Translations under genes and position numbers: made by a program
Part shown: positions 63,870-64,000 of the stretch, piece after piece
Numbering within the stretch: position 1 is the stretch's first letter
Layout: every line of letters starts with the position of its first letter
Origin: Floricoccus penangensis
GTDB taxonomy: Bacteria > Bacillota > Bacilli > Lactobacillales > Streptococcaceae
Direction of reading: 5' to 3'
Length of the DNA stretch: 64,000 bases
Assembly: GCF_001832885.1 (NCBI RefSeq)
Contig: NZ_MKIQ01000028.1
Span: 248,001 to 312,000, forward strand
Notes under the pieces: generated by a model
Told to the model about the DNA's origin: nothing
Databases searched by the model: none
The model's input: only the letters and a program-made list of their open reading frames with translations

Positions 63870-64000
63870 TTAAACAAATTTTGTGATATCTTCAGCAGGA
63901 ATACGATAAGTTGTCTTACCTTCTTCATCCGCAATACCCACACTAATAACAATAGCAGGATTCAAATTATCAGCAGGTGCAAAAGCATCCTTAACTTGAT
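63870..64000 (-). CDS. Nitroreductase family protein, C-terminal part (runs off the window)
   Basis: The last 42 codons are visible, ending TYRIPAEDITKFV. The segment NPAIVISVGIADEEG resembles the C-terminal strand and tail of FMN-dependent nitroreductases of streptococci (...LITVGYTDE...YRLPVDEI). The 5' part, including the flavin site, lies beyond position 64000. A terminator follows the stop. Confidence 0.5.
   Translation of the reverse strand, partial: QVKDAFAPADNLNPAIVISVGIADEEGKTTYRIPAEDITKFV

Noticed and set aside
1-64000. tRNA genes, rRNA genes, CRISPR arrays, prophage or integrative elements
   Set aside because: None seen: no cloverleaf outside the tmRNA, no regularly spaced repeats with spacers, no integrase or phage gene set.

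Overview
The window is AT-rich, gene-dense chromosomal DNA from a low-GC Gram-positive of the family Streptococcaceae. The evidence is the combination of: the hprK-lgt-DUF948-YtxH and rpoY-rnjA / tsaB-rimI-tsaD blocks; secA beside two DAHP synthases; gpsA-galU; relQ-nadK-rluD; comFA-comFC with a ComX-type promoter box; a tmRNA whose tag reads AKNSNNYAVAA; CtsR-controlled clpE; and the PTS pair ptsH-ptsI together with hprK. Gene content is Lactococcus/Streptococcus-like, and an outlying genus such as Floricoccus would fit, but genus cannot be settled from the sequence alone. No tRNA, rRNA, CRISPR array, prophage or intact insertion sequence was found.

Layout. 1-7.3 kb: a MarR-controlled heterodimeric ABC exporter, a divergent cation efflux gene, a repeat-containing lipoprotein and a decayed IS1182-type transposase. 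7.3-15.2 kb: clpE, nagA, a pair of related membrane-anchored proteins (one broken by frameshifts) and xpaC-telA. 15.3-22.1 kb: gpsA-galU, rsmG, a LapA-domain protein, a candidate small RNA, comFA-comFC, ssrA and yigZ. 22.2-33 kb: a small membrane protein, DUF1827, tpx, a complete polar amino-acid ABC transporter, a membrane-anchored cyclophilin, the relQ-nadK-rluD-mgtE operon, a CYTH protein and an ABC transporter lacking its ATPase. 33-40 kb: ptsHI, two DAHP synthases and secA. 40-46.5 kb: a Cof/MazG-like fusion, asparaginase, and a four-gene operon (VTC-type polyphosphate polymerase domain, DUF4956 membrane protein, beta-helix lipoprotein, phosphodiester glycosidase). 46.7-64 kb: pgi, a flavoprotein, a YjeM-type permease, the tsaBD/rimI group, rpoY-rnjA, an SPFH protein, miaA-hflX, DUF3042, YtxH-DUF948, lgt, hprK and the 3' end of a nitroreductase-like gene.

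Regulation that can be read directly includes a CtsR box (clpE), a NagR/GntR-type palindrome (nagA), a MarR-type inverted repeat, a ComX box, many extended -10 (TGnTATAAT) promoters, and clear stem-loop terminators after most units. The most unusual signals are: six direct half-sites at an exact 11-bp period upstream of the VTC operon, resembling an array of CiaR boxes; three genes whose extended -10 hexamer ends exactly 6 nt before ATG (probable leaderless mRNAs); a near-identical 22-bp dyad placed before both an amino-acid transporter and a DAHP synthase; and an orphan promoter-terminator pair after comFC that may make a ~63-nt RNA.

All family assignments rest on motif recognition; no database search was possible.
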